64,000 bases of DNA from Methanococcoides sp. LMO-2 (lineage in GTDB: Archaea; Halobacteriota; Methanosarcinia; Methanosarcinales; Methanosarcinaceae): the NCBI RefSeq assembly GCF_038432375.1, contig NZ_JBCAUS010000002.1, positions 1 to 64,000 on the forward strand. Direction: 5' to 3'. A program made the position numbers and the translations under genes. Positions 18,479 to 27,385 of the stretch are shown piece by piece (the stretch's first letter is position 1; every line of letters starts with the position of its first letter). The notes under the pieces are model-generated. The model did not search any database and had not been told where the DNA came from. It saw only the letters and a list, made by a program, of their open reading frames with translations.

Positions 18479-19936
18479 TCAGTCCTGTATCAGCTGGTTG
18501 ATTCCGTTTATGATCGCTTCTACGGATGCCAGGATTATGTCTGTGCGGGCACCTCTTGAAGTGACCATCTTTCCTTCCCTGGAAAGCTTCACCAGTACTT
18601 CTACAAGTGCATCGGTACCACCGGTGATAGCATCCACATGATATTCTTCAAGCTGGATATCTGCAAAACCTGAAATGGCCTTGCGTATTCCCTCGAAAGT
18701 TGCATCAACAGGTCCGTCTCCGATGCCTGCTTCCACGATCTCCTTTCCATCAACGGTAAGTCTCACGGAAGCGGTTGGTATTGCCTTGTTACCTGAGACA
18801 ACAGTGAACTCCTCGAGCTTGACTTTTGATTCGCGGTAGATATCAAGCACAGCTTCAGCGATTGTCTGGAGGTCTGCATCTGTGACACGCTTGCCATGAT
18901 CACCTAACTCTTTGACACGACCCACGATCTCATTGAGCTGAGATTCATCCACATCAAGTCCCAGTTCCTTTAATGCAAGTGTCACTGAGCTCTTGCCTGC
19001 ATGCTTTCCAAGCACGATCTGCCTTTCACGTCCGATGCTTTCCGGTGTTATCGGCTCATATGTGGAGGTATCTGCCAGTAATCCGTGTACGTGGATACCT
19101 GCCTCGTGAGTGAATGCATTTCCACCGACAAGAGGCTTGTTCGATGCTACAGCCAGTCCTGTCAGGCGGCTGACAAGCCTTGAGGTCTTGTAAAGCTCAT
19201 CGGTCTTGATTCCGGTGTCGTATTTGTAGAGCCACTCAAGTACCATCACTACTTCTTCAAGCGCAGTATTTCCTGCCCTTTCTCCGATGCCATTGATGGT
19301 CATGTGCGCTTCTTTCGCACCACCGTTCAGTGCAGCGATGGTGTTCGAGACCGCGAGGCCGAAATCATTATGACAGTGGATGGCTACCGGTACATCGATA
19401 GCTGATGTAAGTTCTTTGAATATCTCGGTCGTTCTTTCTGGAACAAGCAATCCCACAGTATCACAGAAACATACCCTGTCAGCACCTACTTCCACACCTG
19501 CCTTGTACAGGTCCGTTAAGAAATCCAGATCTGCTCTGGATGCATCCTCTCCGCTAAGCTCCACTATAAGACCATGGTCCTTTGCATATTCGGTGGCACT
19601 TAATGCCATTTCCTTTAATGCTTCCCTGTCCTTCTTGAGCTTCACATTAATATGAAGGTCTGATACAGGAGCCACGAGGTGAATCGAATCCACATCACAC
19701 TCTAAGGCATAGTCCACATCCTGCTGCATAATGCGGCAGTAGCTGCATATCTCTGCGTCCAGACCTTCAGCTGTCACAGCACGAATTGCTTCGCGCTCGC
19801 CCTCTGAAGTGATGGCAGAACCTGCTTCGATGATGTTTACTCCCAGATCGTCGAGCTTGCGTGCGATCCAGACTTTCTCTTCTGTTTTCAGTGCGACACC
19901 AGGTGTCTGTTCACCGTCTCGTAAAGTTGTGTCCAA
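18479..19936 (-). CDS. cimA: Citramalate/2-isopropylmalate synthase family protein
   Basis: A DRE-TIM metallolyase: DTTLRDGEQTPGV holds the catalytic Arg and metal Asp, HCHNDFGLAVSNT the metal His pair region, and NGIGERAGNTALEEV is family-specific. The last 130 residues are a LeuA-type dimer/regulatory domain. Position in front of ilvBNC suggests it supplies 2-ketobutyrate for isoleucine via citramalate (pyruvate + acetyl-CoA), but leucine-pathway LeuA cannot be excluded. The coordinate given is the first conventional codon, a TTG. The family's first strand (NIRFL) lies just upstream in frame, which reaches a stop at 19967-19969 without any ATG, GTG or other TTG, so ATT 19961-19963 may be the real start. 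Confidence 0.88.
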   Translation of the reverse strand: MDTTLRDGEQTPGVALKTEEKVWIARKLDDLGVNIIEAGSAITSEGEREAIRAVTAEGLDAEICSYCRIMQQDVDYALECDVDSIHLVAPVSDLHINVKLKKDREALKEMALSATEYAKDHGLIVELSGEDASRADLDFLTDLYKAGVEVGADRVCFCDTVGLLVPERTTEIFKELTSAIDVPVAIHCHNDFGLAVSNTIAALNGGAKEAHMTINGIGERAGNTALEEVVMVLEWLYKYDTGIKTDELYKTSRLVSRLTGLAVASNKPLVGGNAFTHEAGIHVHGLLADTSTYEPITPESIGRERQIVLGKHAGKSSVTLALKELGLDVDESQLNEIVGRVKELGDHGKRVTDADLQTIAEAVLDIYRESKVKLEEFTVVSGNKAIPTASVRLTVDGKEIVEAGIGDGPVDATFEGIRKAISGFADIQLEEYHVDAITGGTDALVEVLVKLSREGKMVTSRGARTDIILASVEAIINGINQLIQD

Positions 19937-20045
19937 AAACCGGATATTTTCGAATAATGTAATCCCTCAGTTGTTTTTTTATTTCAGCGACGTATTTTCT
20001 CTGTTCGATCAATGATCTCTGAATTTATCACTAATAATCAGGATG

Positions 20046-20056
20046 TTATTTATAGA
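20046..20056 (-). promoter_or_regulatory. TATA box of citramalate synthase gene
   Basis: Reads TCTATAAATAA on the minus strand, giving a predicted transcription start near 20028 and a leader of about 65-90 bases before the synthase. The rest of the 19964-20262 gap shows no gene. Confidence 0.45.
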
Positions 20057-20262
20057 TGCATGTCGCTGACTATCACAGCCAAAATAATACTTCTATTGGT
20101 TTTAGTACTTTTGGTGTGGAGTTAACGGCTTACTTGCGTAACAATATCCAGTGATCCTTTCATAAACATAATTCCCGGACTGGATCTGTTTTTTCGATGT
20201 GGATTCATGATGTGGGGTCACAACAATAAAAAAAGAGATGCCATAGAGGCATCAGAAGCAGA

Positions 20263-21315
20263 TTAGAAGTACTTGTCGATATTGAGAACTGCCTTTGCGA
20301 TAAGGTCTGCACATGCCTGAAGGTCTTCCAGGGACAGCACTTCAACAGGGGAGTGGATATATCTTGTAGGCACGCTGATGGTGCTTGAAGGAATACCTTC
20401 TCGGGTGAGGTGAATTGCAGTAGCATCTGTTGTACCGCCACCGCCTACATTGAGTTGGTATGGTATGTCATTCTCCTCAGCGGTCTCTTTCAGCCACTTC
20501 ACGACATTCCTGTCTGCGATAAGACCTCTTCCGGATGCATCAACGACCGTGATAACTGCACCTTTTCCCATTTCCAGTGCAGAATCCTTCTTGTCAATAC
20601 CTGGATGATCTCCGGGGAATGTAACATCAACTGCAATGGCAACATCAGGGTTCAGTCCAAATGCGGATGTGCGTGCACCTTTAAGCCCGACCTCTTCCTG
20701 CACGGTTCCCACAGCATGTACAGTTGCCTTTACATGGTTTTCAGAGAGCTGTTTCATTGCATCGATGAGCATTGCAACTCCTGCACGGTTATCGAATGCC
20801 TTACATGTGACAAGTCCGTTGGCAAGAGGTGCGTAATCCCTGTCAAGAGAGATGGCAGTTCCGACATCGACTCCCATGTTGATGGCATCTTCCTTGTCCT
20901 TTGCACCGATATCGATGAACATGTCCTCGGCCTTTACCGGTCTCTTCCTGTCTTCCTCTTTCATTACATGTGGTGGTTTTGATCCGATGACACCTGTAAT
21001 AGGGCCGTTGCTTCCGTGAACGACCACTCTCTGGCTGTGAAGGGTCTGGTCGAACCATCCTCCGATCTTTACGAAACGCAGGAATCCGTTGTCATCGATG
21101 TACTGGACCATCAGTCCGATCTCGTCCATGTGTGCTGCCAGCATAATGGCAGGACCTTCACCTTTCTTTGTGGTGATGAGATTTCCCATCTTGTCTGTCC
21201 TTGCCTCATCTACATATGGTTTGATCTCTTCTTCCATGATATCCTTGATATTGTTTTCATATCCGGATATGCCGTGTGCGTTGGATAACTTTTCAAGTAG
21301 CTTCTCTAGTTCCAT
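20263..21315 (-). CDS. M42-family metallo-aminopeptidase
   Basis: A tetrahedral-type cytosolic aminopeptidase (FrvX/TET family). Metal and catalytic motifs are visible: AAHMDEIGLMV (metal His and Asp), CKAFDNRAGVAML (bridging Asp), VQEEVGLKGA (catalytic Glu pair), AVDVTFPGDHPG, and the C-terminal RYIHSPVEV His. It trims peptides released by the proteasome. The start is ATG 21315 (MELEKLLEKLSNAHGISGYE, 350 residues as usual). The frame extends 29 codons upstream, but a TATA box near 21344-21352 makes that part untranscribed. Confidence 0.93.
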   Translation of the reverse strand: MELEKLLEKLSNAHGISGYENNIKDIMEEEIKPYVDEARTDKMGNLITTKKGEGPAIMLAAHMDEIGLMVQYIDDNGFLRFVKIGGWFDQTLHSQRVVVHGSNGPITGVIGSKPPHVMKEEDRKRPVKAEDMFIDIGAKDKEDAINMGVDVGTAISLDRDYAPLANGLVTCKAFDNRAGVAMLIDAMKQLSENHVKATVHAVGTVQEEVGLKGARTSAFGLNPDVAIAVDVTFPGDHPGIDKKDSALEMGKGAVITVVDASGRGLIADRNVVKWLKETAEENDIPYQLNVGGGGTTDATAIHLTREGIPSSTISVPTRYIHSPVEVLSLEDLQACADLIAKAVLNIDKYF

Positions 21316-21458
21316 AGCTGATCGGTGGTAGATTGGTCTTTGAGGATATAAATGTTTGAGTAAGGGGTTACCAAGAAAACATATATTACTTTTGAGAACC
21401 ATTTTTAGATTATAGCTTAACGATTTGCTATATCTGTCTATTCGGGGGTGTTACAGAT

Positions 21459-22382
21459 ATGAAAAAGATTGCAGTCATAGGATCAGGTAACGTTGGTTGC
21501 GCTACTGTTCAACGTATCGCAGAGCTTGAAATTGGAAATATTGTCATGACCGATGCTACTGAGGGTGTGGCTAAAGGGAAGGCACTTGATATCATTGAGG
21601 CTGCCCCCGTTCTCGGCTATGATGTTGAGATACTGGGTACCAGTGATTACTCTGATATTGAAGGTTCTGATATTGTGGTCATTGCCGCAGGAGTTGCACG
21701 TAAAAAAGGAATGGTACGTGATGATCTGATGAAGGTCAATGCAAATATCATAAAAGAGGTTTCTGAAAAGATCTTACTATATGCACCCGATGCTATAGTT
21801 ATCACTGTAACCAATCCACTTGATATCATGACGTATGCTACACAGAAATGTACCGGATTTGATACAAATCGGGTATTTGGAATGAGCGGGATGCTTGATT
21901 CAAGTAGGTTTGCAGCTTTCATTGCTATGGAACTTGGTATTTCTGCAAAGGATGTTTCTGCACTGGTACTTGGTGGGCACGGTGATTCCATGGTCGCATT
22001 GCCACAATATACCACAGTGTCAGGTGTTCCATTACCTGAACTACTTCCTGAAGATACGATAGAGAGGCTTGTAAAGCGAACTGTCAACGCAGGAACTGAA
22101 ATTGTTGAATATCTTAAGACTGGCAGTTCCTTCTTTGCTCCTGCAGCAGCCATTGGATCGATGGTTGAATCCATAGTTAATGACCAAAAAAGAGTAATTC
22201 CAGCATCCTCTTACTTGCAGGGTGAATATGGTGAGGATGGACTGTATCTGGGAGTACCTGTGATCTTAGGTAAGAATGGCATAGAAAAGGTCATCGAACT
22301 CGAACTTACAGAAAGCCAACAACAGGCATTTTCAATATCTGCTGATCATATACGTAAAAGCATATTAAAATTGCAGCTGTGA
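21459..22382 (+). CDS. mdh: Malate dehydrogenase (LDH-like)
   Basis: NAD(P)-dependent malate/oxaloacetate interconversion. The Rossmann start is KKIAVIGSGNVGCATVQRIA. The adenosine-binding acidic residue is in MTDATEG. The active-site loop is GVARKKGMVRDDLMKVNA, in which the substrate-specificity positions carry R residues typical of MDH rather than lactate dehydrogenase. The catalytic His is in LGGHGDSMVALPQY. Length 307 is typical of the archaeal MDH2-type group. GGGGGTG lies eight bases before ATG. It converges on the reductase gene at 22569. Confidence 0.92.
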   Translation: MKKIAVIGSGNVGCATVQRIAELEIGNIVMTDATEGVAKGKALDIIEAAPVLGYDVEILGTSDYSDIEGSDIVVIAAGVARKKGMVRDDLMKVNANIIKEVSEKILLYAPDAIVITVTNPLDIMTYATQKCTGFDTNRVFGMSGMLDSSRFAAFIAMELGISAKDVSALVLGGHGDSMVALPQYTTVSGVPLPELLPEDTIERLVKRTVNAGTEIVEYLKTGSSFFAPAAAIGSMVESIVNDQKRVIPASSYLQGEYGEDGLYLGVPVILGKNGIEKVIELELTESQQQAFSISADHIRKSILKLQL

Positions 22383-22568
22383 TATACGTAAAAATCGGAT
22401 AAATTCTATCTCTATTTATTTTTTCGCTTTGTGGATGTTTTTTGATAGGCAGAAAAACTCCTATTTTTATTTTAAAATTTATTTTGCGGAATTTGGGGAT
22501 CGCTTTGATAAGGGTAAATAAATTTCTGGTTTTTGTAGTTTCAACTTAACCTTTAATTTGTAATTTAT

Positions 22569-23309
22569 TCAAATAACCTGGCAGCCATCAACAGATATCA
22601 CCTGGCCGCTTACATAATCCCCAAGCTCTGAACTTAAAAAAAGAATAACTTTTGCAACGTCTTCCGGTTTGCCACTTCGACCAAGAGCTATATTTGCTAT
22701 AAGTTTACCACGAATTTCTTCTTTCACATCTCTTGTCAGGTCAGTTTCAATGAACCCTGGTGCAATTGCATTTACAGTAATTCCATATCTTCCAAGCTCT
22801 TTTGCTGCAGATCTCGTGAATCCTACGACTCCTGCTTTGCTGGCCGAGTATGCGGTTTGGCCGGCATTTCCATTCAGTCCTATTATAGATGAGAGGTTAA
22901 TGATCTTTCCAGATCGTTGCTTTCTCATTATGTTCGAAGCATATCGGGTGCATAGGAAAGTTCCTTTCAGATTAACATCAATAATATGTTCAAACGACTT
23001 TGTACTTGTCATCATCAATAGATTGTTTTGCATTACTCCGGCATTATTGACAAGTATGTCGAGTTTTAAATATTGCTTTTTGATGAGGTCGAACATCTCC
23101 TTTACATCGCTCTCAACAGATACATCAGCTTTTACCATGGTCGCCTTATACCCTTTCTCTGTAATTTCATCTACAAGATCAGTAGCTTCATCTTCACTTT
23201 CGTTGTAGTTGATGATCACAGTTGCATGGTTCTCTGCTGCTAATAAGGCTGTAGCTCTCCCAATTCCCCGGCTGGATCCTGTGATCAGTATTACTTTGTC
23301 TTTGAGCAT
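22569..23309 (-). CDS. Short-chain dehydrogenase, FabG-like 3-oxoacyl-ACP reductase
   Basis: Classic SDR: GSSRGIGRATA cofactor loop, NNAGVM, catalytic Ser in INLSSIIG, and Tyr/Lys in YSASKAGV. The C-terminus PGFIETDLT and GQVISVDGCQ match FabG. Length from ATG 23309 is 246 residues, exactly that of FabG, with AAGGA eight bases before. The frame runs 25 codons further to an ATG that overlaps the nadE stop, but that extension resembles no SDR. In this cluster it may reduce a beta-keto group on a carrier-bound intermediate. It is last in the acyl-carrier operon. NAD(H) versus NADP(H) preference is not clear. Confidence 0.88.
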   Translation of the reverse strand: MLKDKVILITGSSRGIGRATALLAAENHATVIINYNESEDEATDLVDEITEKGYKATMVKADVSVESDVKEMFDLIKKQYLKLDILVNNAGVMQNNLLMMTSTKSFEHIIDVNLKGTFLCTRYASNIMRKQRSGKIINLSSIIGLNGNAGQTAYSASKAGVVGFTRSAAKELGRYGITVNAIAPGFIETDLTRDVKEEIRGKLIANIALGRSGKPEDVAKVILFLSSELGDYVSGQVISVDGCQVI

Positions 23310-23380
23310 GTATGTGTTCCTTTTATCGAAAAACAGGTCAAAATCATAACATATGATGAATTTCATCCCTGTTTCAGTAT

Positions 23381-24349
23381 TCATTTTTCAAGATAACATA
23401 TCGGAGGATTTGATGTGATATATTTGGATGCCTTTCCTATTTTTGCAATTCCTCTCTTTGCTTTGTTTATTGTTTCCTCTGATAATTCTGTATTCTCTTT
23501 AATCACATCCACAGGTAGTTCATGTTCCTGAGAATACAATAGTTGGTCCATGATATCAATTGGCATACGCCAGAAGAAGTCCTCATCAGATGTGTAGCTG
23601 CTCCATGTATCTGCGCTTGGAGGCCTTTCAATTATCTCTCTATCGACATCTAGCAGCTCTGCCAGTGCGTAGACCTGGGTTTTGTAGCAGTCTCCCAGAG
23701 GTTCGATATCCACTCCGCCATCGCCATATTTCACGAACTGGCCCAGAAGGTATTCGGTCTTATTGGTGGTACCGCATACAAGATAATTGTTCTTTTCAGC
23801 GTACATATACTGGACCAACATTCTTGATCTCTGTTTCACGTTCTGGATTCCGATCAGTTCGAGATAGTCCTTTGCTTTCAACCGATTCTTTGAAACGATC
23901 TCGCCATCTTTTACAAGTCTGATGGATGGGATGGTTATCATATTGTCTTCTAAGAGACTTGGTAGGACAAGTGACGTCTTGTGAATATCCGGATCATATT
24001 CCGGGCAGGTTCTCTTTATTATCTGCTCCTTTTTCCCGTATATGTCAAGTGCTTCAAGGATAGGGGTAATAGGGACCTCTTCATAAGAAACACCCAATGT
24101 GTCACAAAGTCTTGCTCCGAGTTCTTTGCTGGATGAAGCTGATTCTTTTTCAGGAAGCAGTAATCCGTAAACATTCTCCTTACCCAGTTTCTGAACAGCC
24201 AGTGCGAGTATGACTGCAGAATCGATACCTCCTGAAACTCCGATCACAACTCCCCTTTTCTTAAAGTCCTTCACATAGTCTTTAATGAAAGTCCTGATCT
24301 TAGAGGCGTTCTCTTCTGTATCTTTATTTATCTCATCAATTATTTTCAT
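23381..24349 (-). CDS. nadE: NAD synthase-like ammonia-dependent amidating enzyme
   Basis: The adenine-nucleotide alpha-hydrolase fold has PP-loop SGGIDSA at 39-45. The NadE-typical CGTTNKTEYLLGQFVKYGDGGVDIEPLGD and RPPSADTWSSYTSDEDFF regions are also present. No glutaminase domain is fused, so the amide donor is ammonia or a partner. Residues about 100-175 (KRTCPEYDPDIHKT through VKQRSRM) look longer than in a minimal 250-residue NadE. It may be the cell's NAD synthase, or a specialised relative working in the surrounding biosynthetic cluster; only a phylogeny would tell. It is cotranscribed with the upstream PP-loop protein (30-base gap). Confidence 0.82.
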   Translation of the reverse strand: MKIIDEINKDTEENASKIRTFIKDYVKDFKKRGVVIGVSGGIDSAVILALAVQKLGKENVYGLLLPEKESASSSKELGARLCDTLGVSYEEVPITPILEALDIYGKKEQIIKRTCPEYDPDIHKTSLVLPSLLEDNMITIPSIRLVKDGEIVSKNRLKAKDYLELIGIQNVKQRSRMLVQYMYAEKNNYLVCGTTNKTEYLLGQFVKYGDGGVDIEPLGDCYKTQVYALAELLDVDREIIERPPSADTWSSYTSDEDFFWRMPIDIMDQLLYSQEHELPVDVIKENTELSEETINKAKRGIAKIGKASKYITSNPPICYLEK

Positions 24350-24379
24350 GCTACTTCACCACTGGCAGGATCTACGCTT

Positions 24380-25393
24380 TTATTCCACTTCCAGATCAAG
24401 TTTCTTAGAGGCCATTTCTATCAATGGCTTTGACAATTCCTTATGCAATTTCTCAAGCCCCTCTTCCTGGGTCATATCTCCACTTCTCACAAGCCCCGCT
24501 ATATCGAAGGCATATGGATGGATATTGTATTTATCAATATGATTCTGGCAGGCAAATGCATTCAAAAGGCAGTTTGTTGAATTGCTGTCACTTATCTTTG
24601 GGGGCATCCAGCCGAGGTCAATCAGAGCCTCAATGATCTTATCTTCATTGTAATCCCACAGGCACATTGGGTGTAAGATCATTGGAATGTTATCTTTGTC
24701 TATGTTATTTATTATCTCATTTTTTAGAACGAAACTCTCATCCTTGTCATCTACCCCGATATTTTGAAGTTGTTTCTCAAAAAGATCCCGGGACCATTTT
24801 ATGAAATTAACCTGAAGGTCAATTATGGGAGTAGGTGACTGGCCGGATGTAAAAGCAAAAACAATGAATGGTGCTTTGCGAATTATTGCCTGTTCTATGA
24901 GCTTTTGTTTGATTATGCTGATGCAGGTATTGCAAATGTCACTGGCCCGGTATCTGGCAAATTTTGAGTATGCGTTGGTAGATGTGGCTGCTTTTCGAAA
25001 TGTATCACAAAGTGCCTTTTCATCCATGGTAAGTTTAAAGTAGTCGCATCCTGTGATCTCACACATCTTTTTTGCATTAGCAACAGCAGTGTCTGAAATG
25101 AAAGCATTGTCAAACTGAATTGCAAGTATGTTCAGGAATGGATACTCCTTCTTCAGTTTATACAGGCCGTATGAGGAATCTTTTCCGCCCGAGAGTGCAA
25201 AAATAACATCATATTCCCCTTTCCCACTTTTTTCTTTAAGCAGTTTTTCCATAATCCTCAGATATTTTATCTTATCTTCCGAAGAAAGGGGTTCATACTT
25301 CTCACAGAACTGGCAAAGACCGTTTTCCTCATTTATTGTTATACCAGGAATGTCTGAATCTAAAATACATCTTTTACATATTAGCTTTGACAT
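24380..25393 (-). CDS. PP-loop ATPase of the N-acetyl-sugar amidotransferase (WbpG-like) family
   Basis: The N-terminus has two zinc-knuckle pairs (CKRC at 6-9, CQFC at 27-30) around DIPGITINEENGLC, the start typical of WbpG/LegG-like amidotransferases. The PP-loop FALSGGKDSSYGL is at 66-78, and a further CNTC lies downstream. Known relatives use ATP to activate a sugar oxygen and add ammonia made by a HisH-like glutaminase, giving acetamidino groups. No HisH-like partner is present here, and the neighbours are carrier-protein genes rather than glycosyltransferases, so the substrate may differ. It overlaps the AMP-ligase gene by 20 bases, which shows tight coupling. Confidence 0.8.
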   Translation of the reverse strand: MSKLICKRCILDSDIPGITINEENGLCQFCEKYEPLSSEDKIKYLRIMEKLLKEKSGKGEYDVIFALSGGKDSSYGLYKLKKEYPFLNILAIQFDNAFISDTAVANAKKMCEITGCDYFKLTMDEKALCDTFRKAATSTNAYSKFARYRASDICNTCISIIKQKLIEQAIIRKAPFIVFAFTSGQSPTPIIDLQVNFIKWSRDLFEKQLQNIGVDDKDESFVLKNEIINNIDKDNIPMILHPMCLWDYNEDKIIEALIDLGWMPPKISDSNSTNCLLNAFACQNHIDKYNIHPYAFDIAGLVRSGDMTQEEGLEKLHKELSKPLIEMASKKLDLEVE

Positions 25394-26852
25394 TTTGATA
25401 CGCCTCTATTATGGACCTGTTTGATATTTTTCCACTTTTGCTTAGTGGTAAGTTCTCGATAAGAATTATTTCCAGTGGACACAGGAAACCGGGTAGGTTC
25501 TTCCTGCAAAATGAATACAGTGTTTCAACTTCAGTATCTTCCGTTGGGATCACCATAAGACTGATGGCATTTCCCATATACTCATGATCGACCGGGACGA
25601 CGAATACATCTGAAAGCTCATTGTTTTTTCCAATGTATTTTTCCACTTCCCTCGGATTTATACGATGATCGGCAACTTTGATCAGGTCATCTTTGCGACC
25701 TAATAATTTGAAGTAACCATTTGGCAGTTTTTGTGCCAGGTCTCCGGTATACATCCAGCCATCGATTATTTTTTTGCGGGTAGCTTCTTCATCATTAAGG
25801 TAACCTATTAGTATGTTCTTTCCTCTGGCTATTAACTCTCCTGTAATTCCCGGCTCTACCGGATTTTTATTATCATCAACAACATCAAGCTCAACGCCTG
25901 GTATCGGTCTTCCGATAGTATCAGAATATTCTTCCAGTTCTTCTGAAGGGACATAAGCAAGTCTGGCAGTAGCTTCTGTTTGTCCATACATTGGTATGAT
26001 CTCAATGCTGTCATTCAATTCTTTGATCCTCTTTGTGATCTCTGTTTCCATGGCCCCGCCTGCGGATGCAGCAAGCCTGACGTTCCTGAATGCTTTCTGG
26101 AAGCTGGAAGGATATTTTAGAAGAATACGATAAGTGCTTGGAACTCCATAGAATATGGTTACTCCCGATTCTATGAGCTCGAATGTCGATCTGAGGAAAG
26201 TAAGACCTCCGATCGCTATGGATCCTCCTGCAACCAATTGGGAATTTACGATGGAATTTCCAAAAGCATGGTGTGGAGAAATTACCTGTGCAGCCTTGTC
26301 TTCAGGTGTTATGCTTAGTACTTCGATTATGGAATTTGCATTCGAGATCAGGTTTTCATCACTTAACATGACACCTTTTGGTGCTCCTGTTGTTCCGGAG
26401 GTGTACATAACGAGTCGTAACAGGTCATTATTATTTTCACTAATTACATTTTTACGTAGTTTTTTCACGGATGAGTCTTTTGAAATCCGGATCAAAGTAC
26501 TGAACCGGTCAAAGAATGTACTTTCAAATCTTGAATATTGTTGTTCGGTGACAATAATATTATTTATGCGGTTGCTATCCAGTATCTGCTGAATATTAGA
26601 TTCTGTAAGTTCCACAGGAAGAGGTACAGCAATGTTGTTCGATCTATACACTGCCATTAAAGCCCGAATGTACTCTATACCTGATTCGGCAAAGATGGCA
26701 AATTTACAGTGATCGAAGTCCTCTATTTCTGTTGCTATGGTGTTTATAGCTTCATCAAGATGTGCATAGGATATTGATCTGCTTTTTTCTTCCAATGCAA
26801 TTCTTTGAGGAGTTTCTCTGGCATGTTTTGCAACATATTGATCGAGCTTCAT
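25374..26852 (-). CDS. AMP-forming acyl/aminoacyl ligase (adenylation enzyme)
   Basis: A complete ANL-superfamily enzyme of 492 residues: P-loop YTSGTTGAPKG (150-160), MYGQTEA (288-294), GYLNDEEATRK and WMYTGD (D371), hinge GRKDDLIKVADHRI and catalytic Lys about 475 in SKSGKI. The A8 loop reads KVADHRI instead of the common KVRGHRI. It should activate a carboxylic or amino acid as its adenylate and load it on the carrier protein encoded four bases upstream. The substrate cannot be read from sequence. Confidence 0.9.
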   Translation of the reverse strand: MKLDQYVAKHARETPQRIALEEKSRSISYAHLDEAINTIATEIEDFDHCKFAIFAESGIEYIRALMAVYRSNNIAVPLPVELTESNIQQILDSNRINNIIVTEQQYSRFESTFFDRFSTLIRISKDSSVKKLRKNVISENNNDLLRLVMYTSGTTGAPKGVMLSDENLISNANSIIEVLSITPEDKAAQVISPHHAFGNSIVNSQLVAGGSIAIGGLTFLRSTFELIESGVTIFYGVPSTYRILLKYPSSFQKAFRNVRLAASAGGAMETEITKRIKELNDSIEIIPMYGQTEATARLAYVPSEELEEYSDTIGRPIPGVELDVVDDNKNPVEPGITGELIARGKNILIGYLNDEEATRKKIIDGWMYTGDLAQKLPNGYFKLLGRKDDLIKVADHRINPREVEKYIGKNNELSDVFVVPVDHEYMGNAISLMVIPTEDTEVETLYSFCRKNLPGFLCPLEIILIENLPLSKSGKISNRSIIEAYQNVKANM

Positions 26853-26856
26853 GTTT

Positions 26857-27102
26857 TCACTTTATCAATTTTTGAATCGTATTTGCAATGCCGTTGATCG
26901 AATCAAAATTTTCAGGAGTTAACATATCCTCAGGAATATCTATGGAATACTTTTCAGAAATAAAATCCAAAAATTCGATCAACCCAATTGAATCGATAAT
27001 TCCGTTCATTGTTAAAGAATCATCATCTCCTAATTGTGTGCTACTGTCCATAAACGAATTATTTTGTAAAAACCCAAGTATGTCTTGTTTGATCTCATCC
27101 AT
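26857..27102 (-). CDS. Acyl/peptidyl carrier protein
   Basis: An 81-residue carrier protein of helical ACP fold; the phosphopantetheine attachment site is Ser38 in IIDSIGLIEFLDFI. The body is acidic and hydrophobic as usual. It is first in the operon, followed at once by the adenylation enzyme. Most methanogens lack type II fatty-acid synthesis, so a dedicated carrier points to a specialised product. A TATA-like CTTTAAAAG near 27124-27132 on the minus strand could be the promoter. Confidence 0.92.
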   Translation of the reverse strand: MDEIKQDILGFLQNNSFMDSSTQLGDDDSLTMNGIIDSIGLIEFLDFISEKYSIDIPEDMLTPENFDSINGIANTIQKLIK

Positions 27103-27304
27103 GTTGTCAACCCATTCTGTTTGCTTTTAAAGAGAATGATAACTTAACAGTGATCAAAAAGTAGCTCAGTGGATGTAAATGGAATACTCTCTGCAGCATA
27201 ACTATTTGACCTAATTCCCCACTAATAATTTAACTTCTCTAGTATATAAGATATTTCTATAGCAGATACTTTATTCAACTTGATGGAGGGTTGAATATGA
27301 TTAC

Positions 27305-27328
27305 TTAGTTAGTTAGTTAGTTAGTTAG
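27305..27328. repeat. Tandem tetranucleotide repeat (TTAG)x6
   Basis: Six perfect TTAG copies flanked by TTAC on each side, in the 283-base gap between the carrier-protein and phosphopantetheinyl-transferase genes. It lies between the transferase stop (27386) and the operon promoter. Such repeats can change length by slippage. Confidence 0.85.
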
Positions 27329-27385
27329 TTACTTTAGTTTATTAATGAGCAACTTCTAAAAATTATCAAAATCATTGGATGTAGC

